From Hamiltosporidium tvaerminnensis (taxonomy: Eukaryota > Microsporidia > Dubosqiidae), in NCBI GenBank assembly GCA_022605425.2, contig CM061250.1:1-64000 (forward strand): a stretch of 64,000 nucleotides of DNA, written 5' to 3'. The position numbers were made by a program, and so were the translations under genes. Of the stretch, positions 24,855-38,043 are shown in pieces (position 1 is the stretch's first letter; each line of letters opens with the position of its first letter). The notes beneath the pieces are model-generated. The model was not told the DNA's origin. It was given only the letters and a program-made list of their open reading frames with translations, and ran no database searches.

Positions 24855-27800
24855 GAAAATAGTATATAAGGTTATTTACTGGTCTAGTTTAGATAGGATT
24901 CAAATGGTAGTGTGCAAAAACCCATTTAATCTTGTTCAAGTCTGATTTTACAAAATTAGTAAATTCTTTCACTTAAAATATATTTATAAATAACTCTACC
25001 AATAAAATAAAAGCCTATTACATAAACTAGAAGGCAAAGAGTTGCATCTATACCTGGATTTACCAATTCGAAAGTTTCGGTATGAATAGTTATAAAAAAA
25101 GACATCCAAAAAATATTAGTTTATTTGCATAAAAAATTTTAAAAAAATGAATAACTTTATGAAACATATTACTCATCCTTTTTATCTAAACAATCGCTTC
25201 AAGTTTTTAATCTAAAACCAATCACGCAATCGTTATTATATATAAATGAGTTGTGGGCGTTTTAAAAGTCTGTTATTCTTATTTAATCAGAGTGTTATTC
25301 CTACGCTTTATTTATTCTAAAATGAAGTATAAATTATCTATCTTAAGATATACCAAAACTTATTGAATATATTTATAAATTTAAATATACCCACTTTTAT
25401 ATAGATCAATTGTATTTTTTTTTGGCAAAATAAAGACTATTATTGTAACTAAATAAAATATTTTGGATAAAATAATTCTACTATAGTTTAAGACACCAAA
25501 GATATATTAACATTTTTTAAATTGACGGATATTTAGCAAGTAAATTTTATAACATAAAGCATTGGATTTTAAAACAAGAAATAATAATTACCTAGAATAA
25601 AAAGTAAAAATATGTAAAACCGGACAGTACGGACTAATAAGAAAAGTATTCCATAAAACCAGATAGAAATATATTTTTTTTAAATCAATTTTAGTATTTT
25701 TTATATAATTAAAACACTTAAGCGAAAATATAAACCATATTAAAATATTTTATTTTGAATTTCTTGTAAAGCATGGATTTCTTTAGATTCCTCTTTGTTA
25801 CAAACCATACCAAAATTTCTAGCTTTTAGGAAATTTAAAATATATTATTCTAAAGTGATCATCGGCAGATAATCGTTTCTGATATTTTCAATATATCGAA
25901 TAAGCATTTTTCATTTCAACTTCTGATAAATATTTGAATTTAAAACACTTCTAAAAAATATATCTAACTTGATCAAAATTTTATATTTTTTTTCTTTATA
26001 GAGAACAATAGGATATTTTTTCAGAATTGAATTTTTTTAAATACATTACTTCAATATTCACAACTTAAAAGCTTTCATATTTCAACATTTAACTCGTAAA
26101 AATTCTAAATTATGCTCAGTTGTAGCTATAAATTCCAAATGTGAGAGTCTAATTTTCATAAAAACTCCAAACTTGTTAACTAACTCCAAATACTCTCGAT
26201 AAATCCCTGTCATCAAACATAACATATTTAACAATGCATAAGGAAGGTACTAACAACCCTCGCCCCCACACTCTTATTTCATCTTTTCCAAACGTAATAG
26301 GAAAAATTTTGTTCAGATTAAAAAGAAAAGGAACTTCTTTGATTAAAAACTCCATTTTAATAGAAATAGCATAGATCATACTATTTTCAGCTAACTAACT
26401 AAAATATCTAATCATTTGTTCCATACAAGTATCAAGGGGTTGTGCCCGATATCCAACAGCATCGCCATATAATCCTTTTTCAAATGATTTATTTATAACT
26501 GCAAATCATTATTAAAACAAAATCATTATTGAGCAATCCATTAGAATGCAGATAAAAATGATAAACAACATTCATCCTCATCGTTGCCGCTATTCACTTA
26601 TATTCAACTTTTGTGTTTTTCTTTCTTTATTCACTCTTCATCCCAACTTCTTCATTAAAAATACATTTTGATTTCAGAATCATAAGGGTAGAACATTTTA
26701 AAAAAATATAAAGAAATTATATTTTTTAGAAAAAAAATCTTTTGTTGGATTTAAAACCAAGAGAAAACATAAATATTAAAACATATTAAGGGGCATATGA
26801 ACATCTAATTTATGTTTTCTTGCTTCTAAAATTCATCACTATAGCATTTAAAATTTTATTTCGGTAGGTTTACAATTTAAATATATTTAATAAAACATTT
26901 TTGCAATTTTTTATTCTAATTGATAAATATATGTTTTTTCATTAAAAATTTGTAAATGAAAATAATTTGTTGCTTATATTTCATGGTTACATTTTTAAAT
27001 ACCTAAATCATTTCTAATTCGTCAAAAAACTTTAGTTAAATTTATAAAAACATTTAAATGTCCTTTAACTATGCTAAAATCATAAATATTTAATTTTTCT
27101 ATTTTGAGTGCAAATAATGAATTTTAATTGTATTTGAAATTTTTATTTAATTCAGACGTTTGTATATATAATCATAATAAAACACAAAATTAAAAAAAAA
27201 TTGTTCTCAGAATTGGAAAACACAAAAAAAAATAATAAATCAGCTATTCTGGTATAAATCGGAAATTTTAATTAGAGACACTTTTTGGTATGAGATATTT
27301 TAATTCGGATTTTTGACATTTTTAACCAATTTGAATTCCTCAAAGTAAAAACTTCTGCAACCTAATTTTCCTAATATTATCTTTATGATACTTTTCCCGA
27401 TTCTTAGTATTATTATGTTCTAAGACTCTGAAAAAATTTAATCCATAAATTTAATATTTTTACAATTTAATTTCTACTAATAAATCAAAAAAAATATCAA
27501 TCTGAACAAAAATAAATGAATGTTAACACTATGAATTTATAGAGATTTTATTTATAAAAATATCACATTTTTTAAAACTTGACATTTATCATTTTGTATC
27601 AAGCATTAAAGAATGTCTGTGCTTACAATAAAGGCTTTCTTACCTTCACAATTGTATCTTCTAAGCTACCTACATCTCAGTTTTTTATTTAAAATGTATG
27701 TATAATCTATTTAAAGACGATGCAATTATTCTAAGATAATTATTTATTTTGCGAAGTATCAACGTAGGTTCAATCCTGCTTAGTGATATTACACACTTAA

Positions 27801-29039
27801 AAATTTCCAAATATTGTACGATTAAAATCCTATATCGTATCATATATTATATATCACAGCGACTTGCATAAAGTACATCTGGGCGAGAACTCTCTTATAA
27901 ACAGATACAGCTTTTTAAATCGATTCCCTTGGCTTTACTAACTTTTAGCATATCGCTATGTACCAAATCAAATTTTCTGGGTTTACGCCGTAATTACCTG
28001 CATGCAATCGCGGTCTAAATTCAGATAGATAAAGACTACAAAATAAAACAAAAAAATGCTCTTATGCGTAGATCGTTCTTCTTCTTAAAAACTTCGATAG
28101 AGCAACCGAAAATTTGGTTTGATTTTAACCCCAACCTTTCACCGTAAGCCAGCAGATTTTTTCTAATAAAATTATTTTAATTCCGTCTTAATATCTAAAC
28201 AATCATTTTTTTATATATGAAATTTGATTTTATTTTTTTTATAAATTTCGGGAAATATTAAATAGTTTTTGATTTGTTATATTATATATGGCTGTAAATA
28301 TTTTTTTAGAATGATAATTTTAACTAATGGAGAATTTTTTTCAAGAAAAACGAATAATCACAAATCACTTTAGTTGGTTTTTAAATTTTAAATTTTTCTC
28401 AAATCAATATTTTTACAATTCAACTATATTCTTAAAAAACAAAGGTTAGAAATTTATGTATGCAAAGGTCAAGTATTTGATTTTGAGGCATTAAATAACA
28501 TATGATAAAATTTATTTATTTTCTAAATTCAAAAATATTTTACTGGAATGTTCATTTAAAATATATTCTCTATAAATCGCCAAATTTTTGTGAAATTATA
28601 ATGCCATCACACTTTCCTAAATAAGATATTTTACTATTACAGGCAAAGAATATATGTGACTATTTAGAGAACGAACTAAATTTCTATATGAGAAAAGTAA
28701 TACGAATACTAGTTAGGCTTACACGACACTCTTAAGCTCAGTTTGTTTTATTTTACTTTAAAATAATTACGTAATTTCGATTTCATCCTGGATAAGAATG
28801 TTTTGGACATTTAAATAAAGTAGCGTTTGCATTGTATATAAAACCTTTTATGTTTATTAAAAAATACTTAATGAGCTAATAATTTAAGAATTCTTTAAGT
28901 TATAATGTATTCAACTAACTAATAAATTATTTCTCAAAAGTACGGTAAATATCTAGATGAAAATTATTTCTCATAAGAAAGATGATCAATTTTTAAAAAA
29001 AATATTTAAAGAAATATAATCTTAACAATTTAAACACCA

Positions 29040-30885
29040 TAAAAATGTTTAAACAAAAACAGGCATAATTCAAAAAATAAGAGCCGATAATTTAATAAGC
29101 AAAAATGTTGTTTTTTTGAATTCTCCCTAATATTTTGCATTTTTATAGCATTAATTTCTATCTGTGGTTTAATATGAATACATCTTATTCGAATTGTTTT
29201 AAAACACTATGGAATAATTTTGTAATTCTAAAAATTACACATTTAGGTATATCTTTTTAAGATATTTTTGACATATTGTGTCTGATTGATCTATTTTAGC
29301 GTAACTTTATGCTTTTTTGTACTATTTTATATTATTTAAAGATTTTTTAGGCTTGAAAAGTAGTTATTAATTACTTGGTATTTATTATAAAACATCAGAC
29401 TTCGAATTTGAGTTTTCGAATTTTTTATAACTTTAGATATTTTCGTACAATACTCTGAAGGTTTTTGCATGATCTAAAATTTCTTCTCATCTCTGTTTCA
29501 GCATATTGCTTTATATTTTGCACTTAAGAATGAATTTCTATTCTATACAATAAGTAAAATTTTGTATATTTCTAGCTGCTATATAAATAGACTTGGCATT
29601 CATTTAGTTATAAGATAAAAAAAAATTAAACCCAAAATAATTTTTAAACCTAGAGATCAAGAATTATATTTAGGAAACTTAATTTAAGATTAAATAAAAC
29701 TTTTCGAAATCTGGTTTGAAATATAAGGTAATATTTTTTAATATACTTTAAATTTATTATTTTTGAAAGGTAGGGCTATAGACACCAATGATAACTGATT
29801 TAATACCTTAAGTCACGATGTTTAAGCAGCGAAGGGCTTAAATCACCAAAAAGCAACCAAAAAATAATGTAAAATAATATTTTATAATTTTTTTTTTCAG
29901 TAAAGATTTAACAAAAAGCAATTTAAAACTGGTTTAATATGCTTTTGAAAATCCCGTTATGGGGTTTTGGGAATAATTTTAGTATTTTTAATCAAATGCA
30001 TACCAAGCAACAGAAAATTTGAATTTTTTAGAATTACTTAAGATTCAGTAAAATTTCTTATTAAGAAAAAAAATGGGGTGTTGTTCCTGGTAGTTGGATA
30101 AATATTTTTTTATTTAATCTGAATTATATAAAATGCGATGCAACATGCTTTGGTTTATAAGAACTTAGATAGAGTGTTTATTGTAAAATGGAATTTCAAA
30201 TATTATTTAATTTGGAGTTACCATTTAAAAAAGTTTATAAGATTTAATTATGTTTAAGAACCTAATTTGTAGTTATAATACAACCTTATTTTCAAATAAT
30301 ATAATGTATATACTATTTTTACATGTTGTCTTTTATGAAATTGAAATACTGATATAATTTTTTTCTGATTAACTTTAAAAATTGCATTACATTATAAAAC
30401 TTCCAATGATGAAAGACGAAATAGAGCATGAGATATAATTCAAAAATAGATTGGCTTATAAACCGATATCTTGGCTGTTTTTGTTTTTTCTTGCCATAAC
30501 TCTAGAAAGCTTTCACATTTTTTTTTACGTTTTTTGACTTTATTTCAAATTTGTTATTTTTGTTTGCTAAAATTTATTTTCGTTACGAAAATATTAAAAC
30601 TATGGCGAGAATGCTAATTTTTTTTAATTATTATATCATATACGCATCTGCAAATATATTTAATGTGAATAATTTTTTTTTAAAAAAAATATCTTGGGTT
30701 GAGCAAATAATGGCGAGCAACAGTTATTGTCTCTATTAAACTGGTGGCCAGAATACCTTATCTTAATAACTCTTCTTTTAAAGTCAATTTTTTATGATGA
30801 GATTTTTCGGATATCGAAACATAGGGATAGGAACTCTGTAATGAAAAAAAAATAAAACTAAAAATCCGCGACTATATAAAATATT
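29040..30885. other. 1.85-kb segment present in copy C and absent from copy F
   Basis: Copy F passes directly from the equivalent of about 29,015-29,060 to the equivalent of about 30,870-30,890 (F junction near 53,660-53,700, at TTTTTAAAGAAAAAAAAAG). The extra DNA in C is AT-rich. It contains only a 62-codon frame at 30,551-30,739 that I cannot support. I see no clear terminal repeats or target duplication, but the junctions cannot be placed to the base in such diverged sequence. It is either an insertion in C or a deletion in F. Confidence 0.5.
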
Positions 30886-32366
30886 CGATTAATTATTTCC
30901 TAAAGAAAAAAATACCTAAATGAATTAAGAATTTTTTTCGGGAAGTACAGTTAGTTTTTTTATGTTTAAAGTATATATCTCTGTTTATAATGTCTTATTT
31001 TATTCACTTATATTAATAGAGATTACTTATCTTTTTTTCTGCTTTCTTTTCTAAAAGTCAATGATTAATTTTTGTTTCTTGATAAGTTGTATTATAAATT
31101 AGAAAGTTTTTGGTATTATATGCATCATTTGGTTTAAAAATCTAATTTCTTCAATAGTAAATTAGAAAATGATTCTGAATTATAAAAAATTTTGATGTAG
31201 TTATTACAAAAAATGTGGCGAGCATATGAAATGTCAATATTTCGGTTCAAATATATCTTTTATTTTATTATATCTGTAACTTAGGATTATTAAATGGTTC
31301 TCTTTTGAATATTTTAAGACAAATTTGTAAATATAAGAATAAGAATCGATGTCATTGAATTCAGGTAAAAGAATTTAAATTATATATTTAGAATATGAAA
31401 AAATACATTCGAAGGAAGAAATTTTTTATTATTTCGCCAAATAAAATTTAATAAATATAAATATTCTCTTAATAAAATTTGTTAATATTTTTTTCAAAAT
31501 GAGAATTTTTTCAAATTAAAAGATTTTTTATGTTAGACAGGGAATTATTTTACTATGATGTTGGTTTATGTTTTTGTAGCGTATAATTAGAGAAATGGCA
31601 AAGCAATTTTGTAATTAGAATATATAAATTAGAGACCTTGATTGAAAAACCTTAATTACATTTTAAATAAATGTTAAATTCTCAGAAATAAATGATAATT
31701 TTTTTGCAGAACAGTAAATATGCGTGATATAGTATATTTTAAGCGAAATAATTTATTATAAAAATATAAAGGTTATCAAAAAAAAAATTTAAAAAATCTG
31801 CATATTTTGCAATATGTTTTACAGTTTAAATAGTAAAATGATAAACGATATTTCTAATTGTCAAAACAAAATTACAGGCTTGACAAAATGTTTGACTAAC
31901 ACTTTAATTCAAGAAATAAAAGTAGGAATTTTTTTTAAAGTTTATAGTAAAGCAAAAAAAAGAAATTATAGTAGTAAAATCTTAAGCTGGATTTACTGGG
32001 ACTTTTAACAATCGTGTAAAGCCTTCGTACAAAGTAAATGTAAATAATATATAAAAAAAAATCATAAAAAAAATATCTTATGGTGTAATTCCTTTCAATG
32101 CACTATAGGAACAAAAATATATAGAAATTTTATATTCTAGATTTTTTTTCATTATATGACAATTTTTACAGCCAAAAGATATTTATTTCCCTTTAACTTG
32201 TAATTCCAAGAACTTACTTATGTTTTTCTGTTTTAATACCATCCATACTGCAATTACTTTAAAAAAATAATAAACACTATTAAATTGTCTTTATAAGTTT
32301 ATACTTTTATATTGAATCACTTATCGTCAAATGATGGAGTTTGTGAATCTTAATTTCTACTATATA

Positions 32367-32515
32367 TGGCATTTAGAAAGATCTTAAGTTTATCAATGAA
32401 TTTTCCGATATATTAAGTTGTATCATAATTTTATGAAGTTTATTTGTTTTAAATTTGATTACAATATGAAATATTGGAAAATTCGTCTTTAAATTTGAGA
32501 TCTTCCTAAATGCCA
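32367..32515 (+). mobile_element. MITE-like inverted-repeat element, copy 1
   Basis: This 149-bp element has terminal inverted repeats of about 50 bases that begin TGGCATTTAGAAAGATCT and end AGATCTTCCTAAATGCCA. The arms match at about 80% over their outer 46 bases. The left flank is TATATA, compatible with the TA target duplication of Tc1/mariner-type elements. The centre is too short to encode anything, so a transposase would have to be supplied from elsewhere. All three copies in this window sit in homologous flanks, so they descend from one insertion. Confidence 0.7.
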
Positions 32516-32897
32516 AATACAAAAAAAAAAGTGAGGATAAAAAATATTTGCGATAAAAGTGATGGTTAGGTTTAAAATCTTTTTCGGCTTTGGTGGTTGT
32601 ATGCTTCTATTATTTCGTAATTGATAAAAAAGTTTTAAATTGAAGGAATATCCGAAAATTATTAAAAATTAAAGAAAGGTAAACTTTTGTCATTGTATTA
32701 TAGTTTTCTTTCATAATAAATTTTACTTCTTTTATATTACAATTTCAAATACTTCTTCATTTTCCATTTTAATACCTTTTATACTGCAATATATTTAACG
32801 AAATTTATATCGTATGCAATTTTCTTTATAAGTATTAACTTTTTTCGTTAGATTAATAAATGCCGAAGTGATTTTAGAATCTTACTTACAATATATA

Positions 32898-33046
32898 TGG
32901 CGTTTAGAAGGACCTCGGTTTAAAGAACGAATTTTCGGATATTTTAATCTGCATCATAATTTTATGATTTTTTTTTTGTTTTAAATTTGATTATAGAATG
33001 AAATATCCAAAAATTCAGCTTTAAACTAAGATCTTTCTAAATACCA
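32898..33046 (+). mobile_element. MITE-like inverted-repeat element, copy 2
   Basis: Also 149 bp, with ends TGGCGTTTAGAAGGACCTC and AAGATCTTTCTAAATACCA and the TATA flank on both sides (ATATATA before, TATAC after). The arms pair over about 50 bases with one single-base indel. It lies in the second unit of the 531-bp tandem duplication. Confidence 0.7.
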
Positions 33047-33439
33047 TATACAAAAAGTGAGGATAAAAAAAAAGCTTCATCTAACGCTCTAACTATAAGA
33101 GCAAAGCAACTAATGATTACGGTATGCTTCAATTGCTTCGTAATGTCATTAAAACTATTTTATAGTGAAGGAATGTCAGTAAATTGCAAAAATTATTATA
33201 ATTTCGAAAAACAGTAAACCCTTTGTTTTGTTTTTTTGGGTTAGCATTCCGTATCATCAACTCTTATGTTTTCTTTAATGTTTAAAAAAAAATAATTTAT
33301 ATCAGCAGAGTAAATTATAGAGATTTCTCATTAGGAGAGGGTTCTTTACAAAAAAATTTATATTTTAATTTTTTCTCAAATAGTGTTACATTTGATGATT
33401 AAATTTGTGTGTAACTAGATTATGTTAAAATTGATTGTT

Positions 33440-34180
33440 TATAAATAGCTAAACCATTGGTGGAGAGAGGACAACGACTACAAGACAGTATTATTTGAAA
33501 TGATCATGTGAAAGATCTGTTTGAACCGATATTTAGCCTTTAAATATGAATAAGACTACTCTATGTTTTTGGGGTTCCATTGCTGCTCTTATGAGGAGGA
33601 GAAGGTCTATAATATATCGAAATCTTTTTCTATAATATATTTTGTAGTCTCATTTGTGGCTAGATTGCAGAATAAATTGTACTTTTTGATTTTCGCTTTG
33701 TTAAAAACGTGGAAACCTTGTCTTGAACACCAGGTTATAACACTTAACCTCAGAGGATAGAAAAATAATAACTTTTGAAGTCTTAAAGCGATGCAACATG
33801 TTATACATCTTGTTATGTCATTGCATTGTCTAAGTAGGTCTGTGTTAGTCATCAAAATATATCTTGGCGAGCATTTATTGGCTTCGGAGTGGATAGAGTA
33901 AGTGAAAATCCTGCATAATCTCGAAAGGTTAAGTTCGAGCTATGTTCTACCTACAATCAAAACTTAGTAACAGATATGGGCAAACGCTACGCAAACCTTT
34001 TCCCTATTAAATAGATCATATATACCTTATAAATGAAAGCCTTGGAATGGGTATCGTAAGTTTACAGATAGTGTGGTGGGGATGCTGTCACATATGTTAA
34101 ACTCAGAACTGCGTGAATTTCATCAAAAAAATTTATACTAGTGACTGTGTAAAAAAGAGGTAATGGTTTTAAATCATTCT
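33440..34180. other. Less AT-rich island, unidentified
   Basis: After copy C ends, the sequence is visibly richer in G and C (GGTGGAGAGAGGACAACGA, GGTGGGGATGCTGTCAC). Frames of 65 codons (+, 33,563-33,760) and 82 codons (-, 33,607-33,855) overlap on opposite strands, and at most one can be real. The minus frame has a mixed composition (it includes TDLLRQCNDITRC), but I cannot place it in a family. I found no matching segment beside the other SR1 copies. It may be a gene or transposon relic. Confidence 0.3.
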
Positions 34181-35419
34181 ATGTGTTAGTTTATACAGAA
34201 ATATATTTTTTTTCCAAAACCGAGATAGTCTGTTATTATAAATTTGTAATATTGTTTTGTTATTTTTATTTACCGCTTATTTTTCTTTACGTTATTATTT
34301 CTTATATATCATGTTGGTTCATTTTTAAAAATTTTTTTCTGATTTTGAAAGGTATGTATGGTACCATTTATCGAGCTATTAATTATTTAATGAAATAAAT
34401 CTTATTAAACTGCACTGTTTTTTTTTTTAATTTCAATATCCAAAGTTTCTTTTATTTTACAAAGCAATTAAGAATTCACCAGCATAACATATTAGTCTTT
34501 ATTAAACTATACGGTTTTTATTTATACCAAATACTTTTCTTACTTATAATTTGTATTCCATTTTATTTATCTACTGAGTTTCAGAAGAGTGCAATATAAG
34601 GCGTGTGAAATGTGATATTAATAACGCCAACAAATATTGCTTGGTTGTTCGATTCAATTCATTACACAATAATTTTTTTAAAAATTCAAAATTTAGATGT
34701 TTTATTAAAAAATATTCTTTGGAATACTATGTACTTTCGCTAAAGGGATATGCATGGGATATAAATTTTAGTAAGTTTTTTTATTCATTTTTTTCATAAC
34801 TTTGTCACTTCTTCTGTATTAAGTCATATATTTTGTTCTAAATTAAATTTATAACATATTAAAAACTTGATTTGTATGTTTATTACATACTTAAAATAAT
34901 TTACTTGTTGTTATCATATATTTTTTAAGTTTAACTATAATATGTTGGCTTTTAATTAAAGAAAAATATATTTATATTGTAAACTCGTTATTTTACATCA
35001 TTAGTGGTAGATTTTAGTTGCTTTTTTGTCACGTAAGTTTATATGGTATAAAATCTGTATAGTCTTTTCTGTAATATAAACTAGTATATATTTCATATTT
35101 TATGTTCTATATGAAATTAGTATTGTTTATAGCTGTTAAGATAAAATATTTCTTTTTTACAAAAAAAATTGTACCGTTTCAAATTTTATTTACAATTATC
35201 GAACTTTTATTCTTTTACGTGGAAAATTTTAGTTAGGTATTTATTTTATTAATGTTTTTTTAGTTTTGAATTTTCACTTGTATAGAGTCGGTTAAGATAA
35301 AATGTATTTTAATTCTATTTTTAATTGCTTTTTTTCATATTTCTTGTTTTGTTATTTTAATTTTCTGTTTTAAATTGTTCCTATATTTTTTACATATTTC
35401 TTTTGTTATTCCTTTACCA
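34181..35419. other. T-rich spacer with no recognisable gene
   Basis: T-rich DNA between the island and copy D. Frames of 71 and 64 codons (34,183-34,398 and 34,605-34,799, +) start at non-ATG codons and are rich in Phe, Ile and Tyr, as expected by chance. Confidence 0.6.
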
Positions 35420-37700
35420 AGTTATAATGGTTGCTCATGCAGCAGTTTTTCTGGTTATAAAACAATTCTGACTACTTTAATCATGTCTTGTTTTAGTAAA
35501 GCAATGTTTGGTTCTAAATCTATTATGATTTTACTATACTTTGATGTGATTTATTAATTTTATACTAATTTAATATTCATTTGGCGTTAAATTCTTTGAT
35601 TCTTATCAATATGTTATATTTCAAAATACATCTTAGTATTATCTCTTCTTATATGATTTTTGAGTGTTAAGTCTAATAAACTTATAAATTTACCATAATT
35701 GGAAGTTTTTGTGCGTAAGGTATTAAGTGCTTTTTTATGGTCATTTAGAACATTTTAACTATTAAAACCTTAACTGATTATTTTTGAATAATATTTTTTA
35801 AAATTAGTCATAATACGTTGTGTTTGACCTAAATATGGCCGTATTAAATTTTGTGAAATTGTTTTTAAAAGCCTTCAGTATATTGATTGAAACTTTGATC
35901 ATATAGGGTATTCATACATAGCTTTGGATTTCCATATAACCTCATATTAGTTACCTTTCCTAAAATTGAGCAAACCGCTTTGTATTATATATGTATTGCT
36001 TTTTGGTTTAAAAAGAATATAGAGCTAAGTAAAAGAAAGATATCGTGCGAAAAGATATTTACATTGCATGTATAATAATTTCAAGAAAATTTATTAAAAA
36101 TGTAATACTATTGAATTTGTTGAAATAAAATGCTATTTTTTAGATTTATATAGTCATTAAGTTATTTTTACTAAATTATATAATTCTATTAGAGAATTTT
36201 GAAATTTGATTCATCCCAATATATTCATATAAGAATTTCGTCTTAAACTATTAACTCATATTCGACAAATTTAGAACATAAATTTTTATATTTGTAAAGA
36301 TATTACTAAGTTTTCTATTATTTTATATTTTTATTAGACTTAAGTAATATTTTACTCTAATTATCTAAAGAATTAAATTTAAATAAATTGAATAGTACAT
36401 AATATGTCTCGAACTGATAATCTTGTTCTTTTTATACTACTTCAAAATTACGACTACATTTCATTATCTGTTTTTATATTAATTGATTCTTAATTTCAAT
36501 GTTTTTAATTCATCTACCTAGGTTAAATACAATTTCTACAACTATTTTATAAATGGTATGGTTATCTATATATTCTTGGATTTTTTAGATCTTTAACTTT
36601 CTTATGAGTCATTACGGATTCACACGAAAAACAATTCAAATAAATAATAATTTAGATAATATTTTAATTTGGTATAAAGATTGATTGAATCTTTAATAAA
36701 TATATTTCATTATAAGCTAAATTAATTTAAATCATTTTTAATATTTACTTTGCTAAATAGATATAAAGTTACATACAATTCTTTACATAATGAAGAAATA
36801 CCTATATTAGTGGGAATTACAAGATATTAATATCACTTTGAGATCTAAATATATTTTTAGATGGATATCAAAGCAAAAGGATTTCAACTTAGTCTTATAA
36901 TTAATGGAAACAAGTATTTGTAATTCAAAAATAAAATTTCTATGATTGTGTTTGTTAGTTAAGAGATTATACTATCAAAATATCGATTTGTCTATTAAAA
37001 TATAAAATGTAAGACAATTGAATATTAAAAATTACAAAAACTATAAATAGTGTTATATTTTTTATGTTGTGACATCTTCTACGAGTGATTCATGAATAGC
37101 TTGGTATGAAACTTAATACCTCTTTTATTTTAAAGAATTGAACCTAAATTTGAAGCCATAGAAACATATTCCGCAATCAACTGATATAATTACTAGAATA
37201 TTCGCAGCTTGATTTTTATATCTTACAGACCTAGGCTGTTTTAAGGTGAAGATTGGGTTTTGTAAGTTTAATTAAATGTATTCTTATTATGATTCAAACG
37301 GTAGTGTCAAAAAACTTATAAATCCTGTTTAAAGTCAGAGGTACACGTTAGTGAATGAATTCACTTAGAATATATTGCTAGATAACTTACCAATATCATT
37401 AACTTTAATTGCAATTACAATAAGCTAAAGGCAGAAAGCTTTTTATGGAACGCAATTGCTAATCTGAAGAATCGCTGTGAAGATGTATATCATAACGAAG
37501 AAAAGATAAATTAATGTCTTTAATTTGTAGGTATACTTTTTAGAAAACCAATAACTTTTATTTACTTTTGATAAAAACACGTTATTCTGTTAAATTATAT
37601 TGACCAATTTCTCTTAAACATATATAAAAATTTATTTGTCTTTGATGATATATGATTGAAGTGTAGGCTCTAACATATAGTTGTATTATTTTTGAATAAA
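35420..37700 (+). repeat. SR1 repeat, copy D (left 2.3 kb of the unit)
   Basis: D aligns with C over the left blocks: 35,681-35,709, 35,807-35,840 (33 of 34 bases identical to C 23,424-23,457) and 35,926-35,953. It aligns with E over its whole length, including AAAAATTACAAAAACTATA near 37,030, ATCTTCTAC near 37,075, CCAATATCATTAAC near 37,390 and GTGTAGGCTC near 37,660. It has no counterpart of the right 8 kb of C and F. A 60-codon frame at 35,375-35,557 overlaps its left edge and is not supported. Confidence 0.75.
37125..37271 (-). pseudogene. Relic minus-strand reading frame in SR1 copy D
   Basis: This 48-codon stop-free run (37,128-37,271, TAA at 37,125-37,127) contains ANILVIISVDCGICFYGF. 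It aligns with KILVDWGTCLYGFYIR of copy E and with the copy C and F frames. There is no ATG near its start. In the next frame the stretch CEYSSN corresponds to CEF/CEY of B and A, so D carries at least one frameshift relative to them. The function is unknown. Confidence 0.3.
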
Positions 37701-37791
37701 TGTGTTTTTTCTTTTTTTTAGCGAAAAGTTTACATATTGATGAAATTACATGTCGGTGACATAAATAGGACAATACCCCCGTAATATATAG

Positions 37792-38043
37792 ATGATGCAC
37801 TTTACATCGATGACTAGAAAAGAAGCAGACCTTGGTCCCCCACTGACTAAATGGTAAATTATGGAGGCACTAACAGCTTTTATTAAATTTATTGATAGGA
37901 TTATCTTATGCTAAAGTACTAGCCTACAAAGCGCTGACGAAATATACCGAGTCATGCGGAATCGGAATGAATTTGATGTGGTTCTTTCGCGTGTGTTAAG
38001 TGAATGGAGTTCTGGTATGTCTAGAAATCTTCAATCTTTTTAA
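37792..38043 (+). pseudogene. Coding-like fragment with two in-frame stops, unidentified
   Basis: One frame starts MMHFTSMTRKEADLGPPLTK, crosses TAA stops at 37,855 and 37,912, and ends with a 42-codon run that includes SADEIYRVMRNRNEFDVV before TAA at 38,041. It is richer in G and C than its surroundings and has a balanced amino-acid content, unlike the chance frames elsewhere. It begins just right of copy D. I see no counterpart beside copy E. I do not recognise the family. It could be a dead gene piece, or chance in a less AT-rich patch. Confidence 0.25.

Larger units (their letters stand above)
32148..33220 (+). repeat. 531-bp tandem duplication in copy C
   Basis: Unit 1 (about 32,148-32,686) and unit 2 (about 32,687-33,220) align along their length. 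Shared words include CATTATAT/CATTGTAT at the starts, TTTTAATACC in the left part, one MITE-like element each (starts 531 bases apart), GTGAGGATAAAAAA after the element, and GTATGCTTC followed by TTCGTAAT in the right part. Copy F has only one unit (about 54,960-55,480). Downstream, F matches unit 2. Confidence 0.75.
22900..33390 (+). repeat. SR1 long unit, copy C (about 10.5 kb)
   Basis: This is the longest SR1 copy, co-linear with copy F. Its left 2.3 kb is also shared with D and E: the block at 23,298-23,327 (AATTTACCATAATTGG), the block at 23,424-23,457 (ACGTTGTG followed by CCTAAATATGGCC) and the block at 23,543-23,570 (TATATAACCTCATATTAG). Further right it matches only F, for example 26,307-26,335 against about 50,895-50,927 (TTTTGTTCAGATTAAAAAG, one difference nearby). 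Its centre at 27,740-28,150 is less AT-rich. It contains the MITE-like elements at 32,367 and 32,898, a 531-bp tandem duplication and an extra 1.85 kb. No gene is intact in it. The 67-codon minus frame at 26,176-26,379 is disrupted in F. Confidence 0.75.

Noticed and set aside
26176-26379. 67-codon minus frame whose VPFLFNLNKIF is also read in copy F
   Set aside because: The shared residues come from one 33-base block of high DNA identity. Outside it F is frameshifted and has stops, so it is not evidence of a gene.
22900-37700. Copies C-left and D as the two LTRs of one 15-kb retrotransposon
   Set aside because: D belongs to a different subfamily from C, F has no matching right-hand copy, and no integrase or reverse transcriptase was seen between them. 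Independent duplications explain the layout better.
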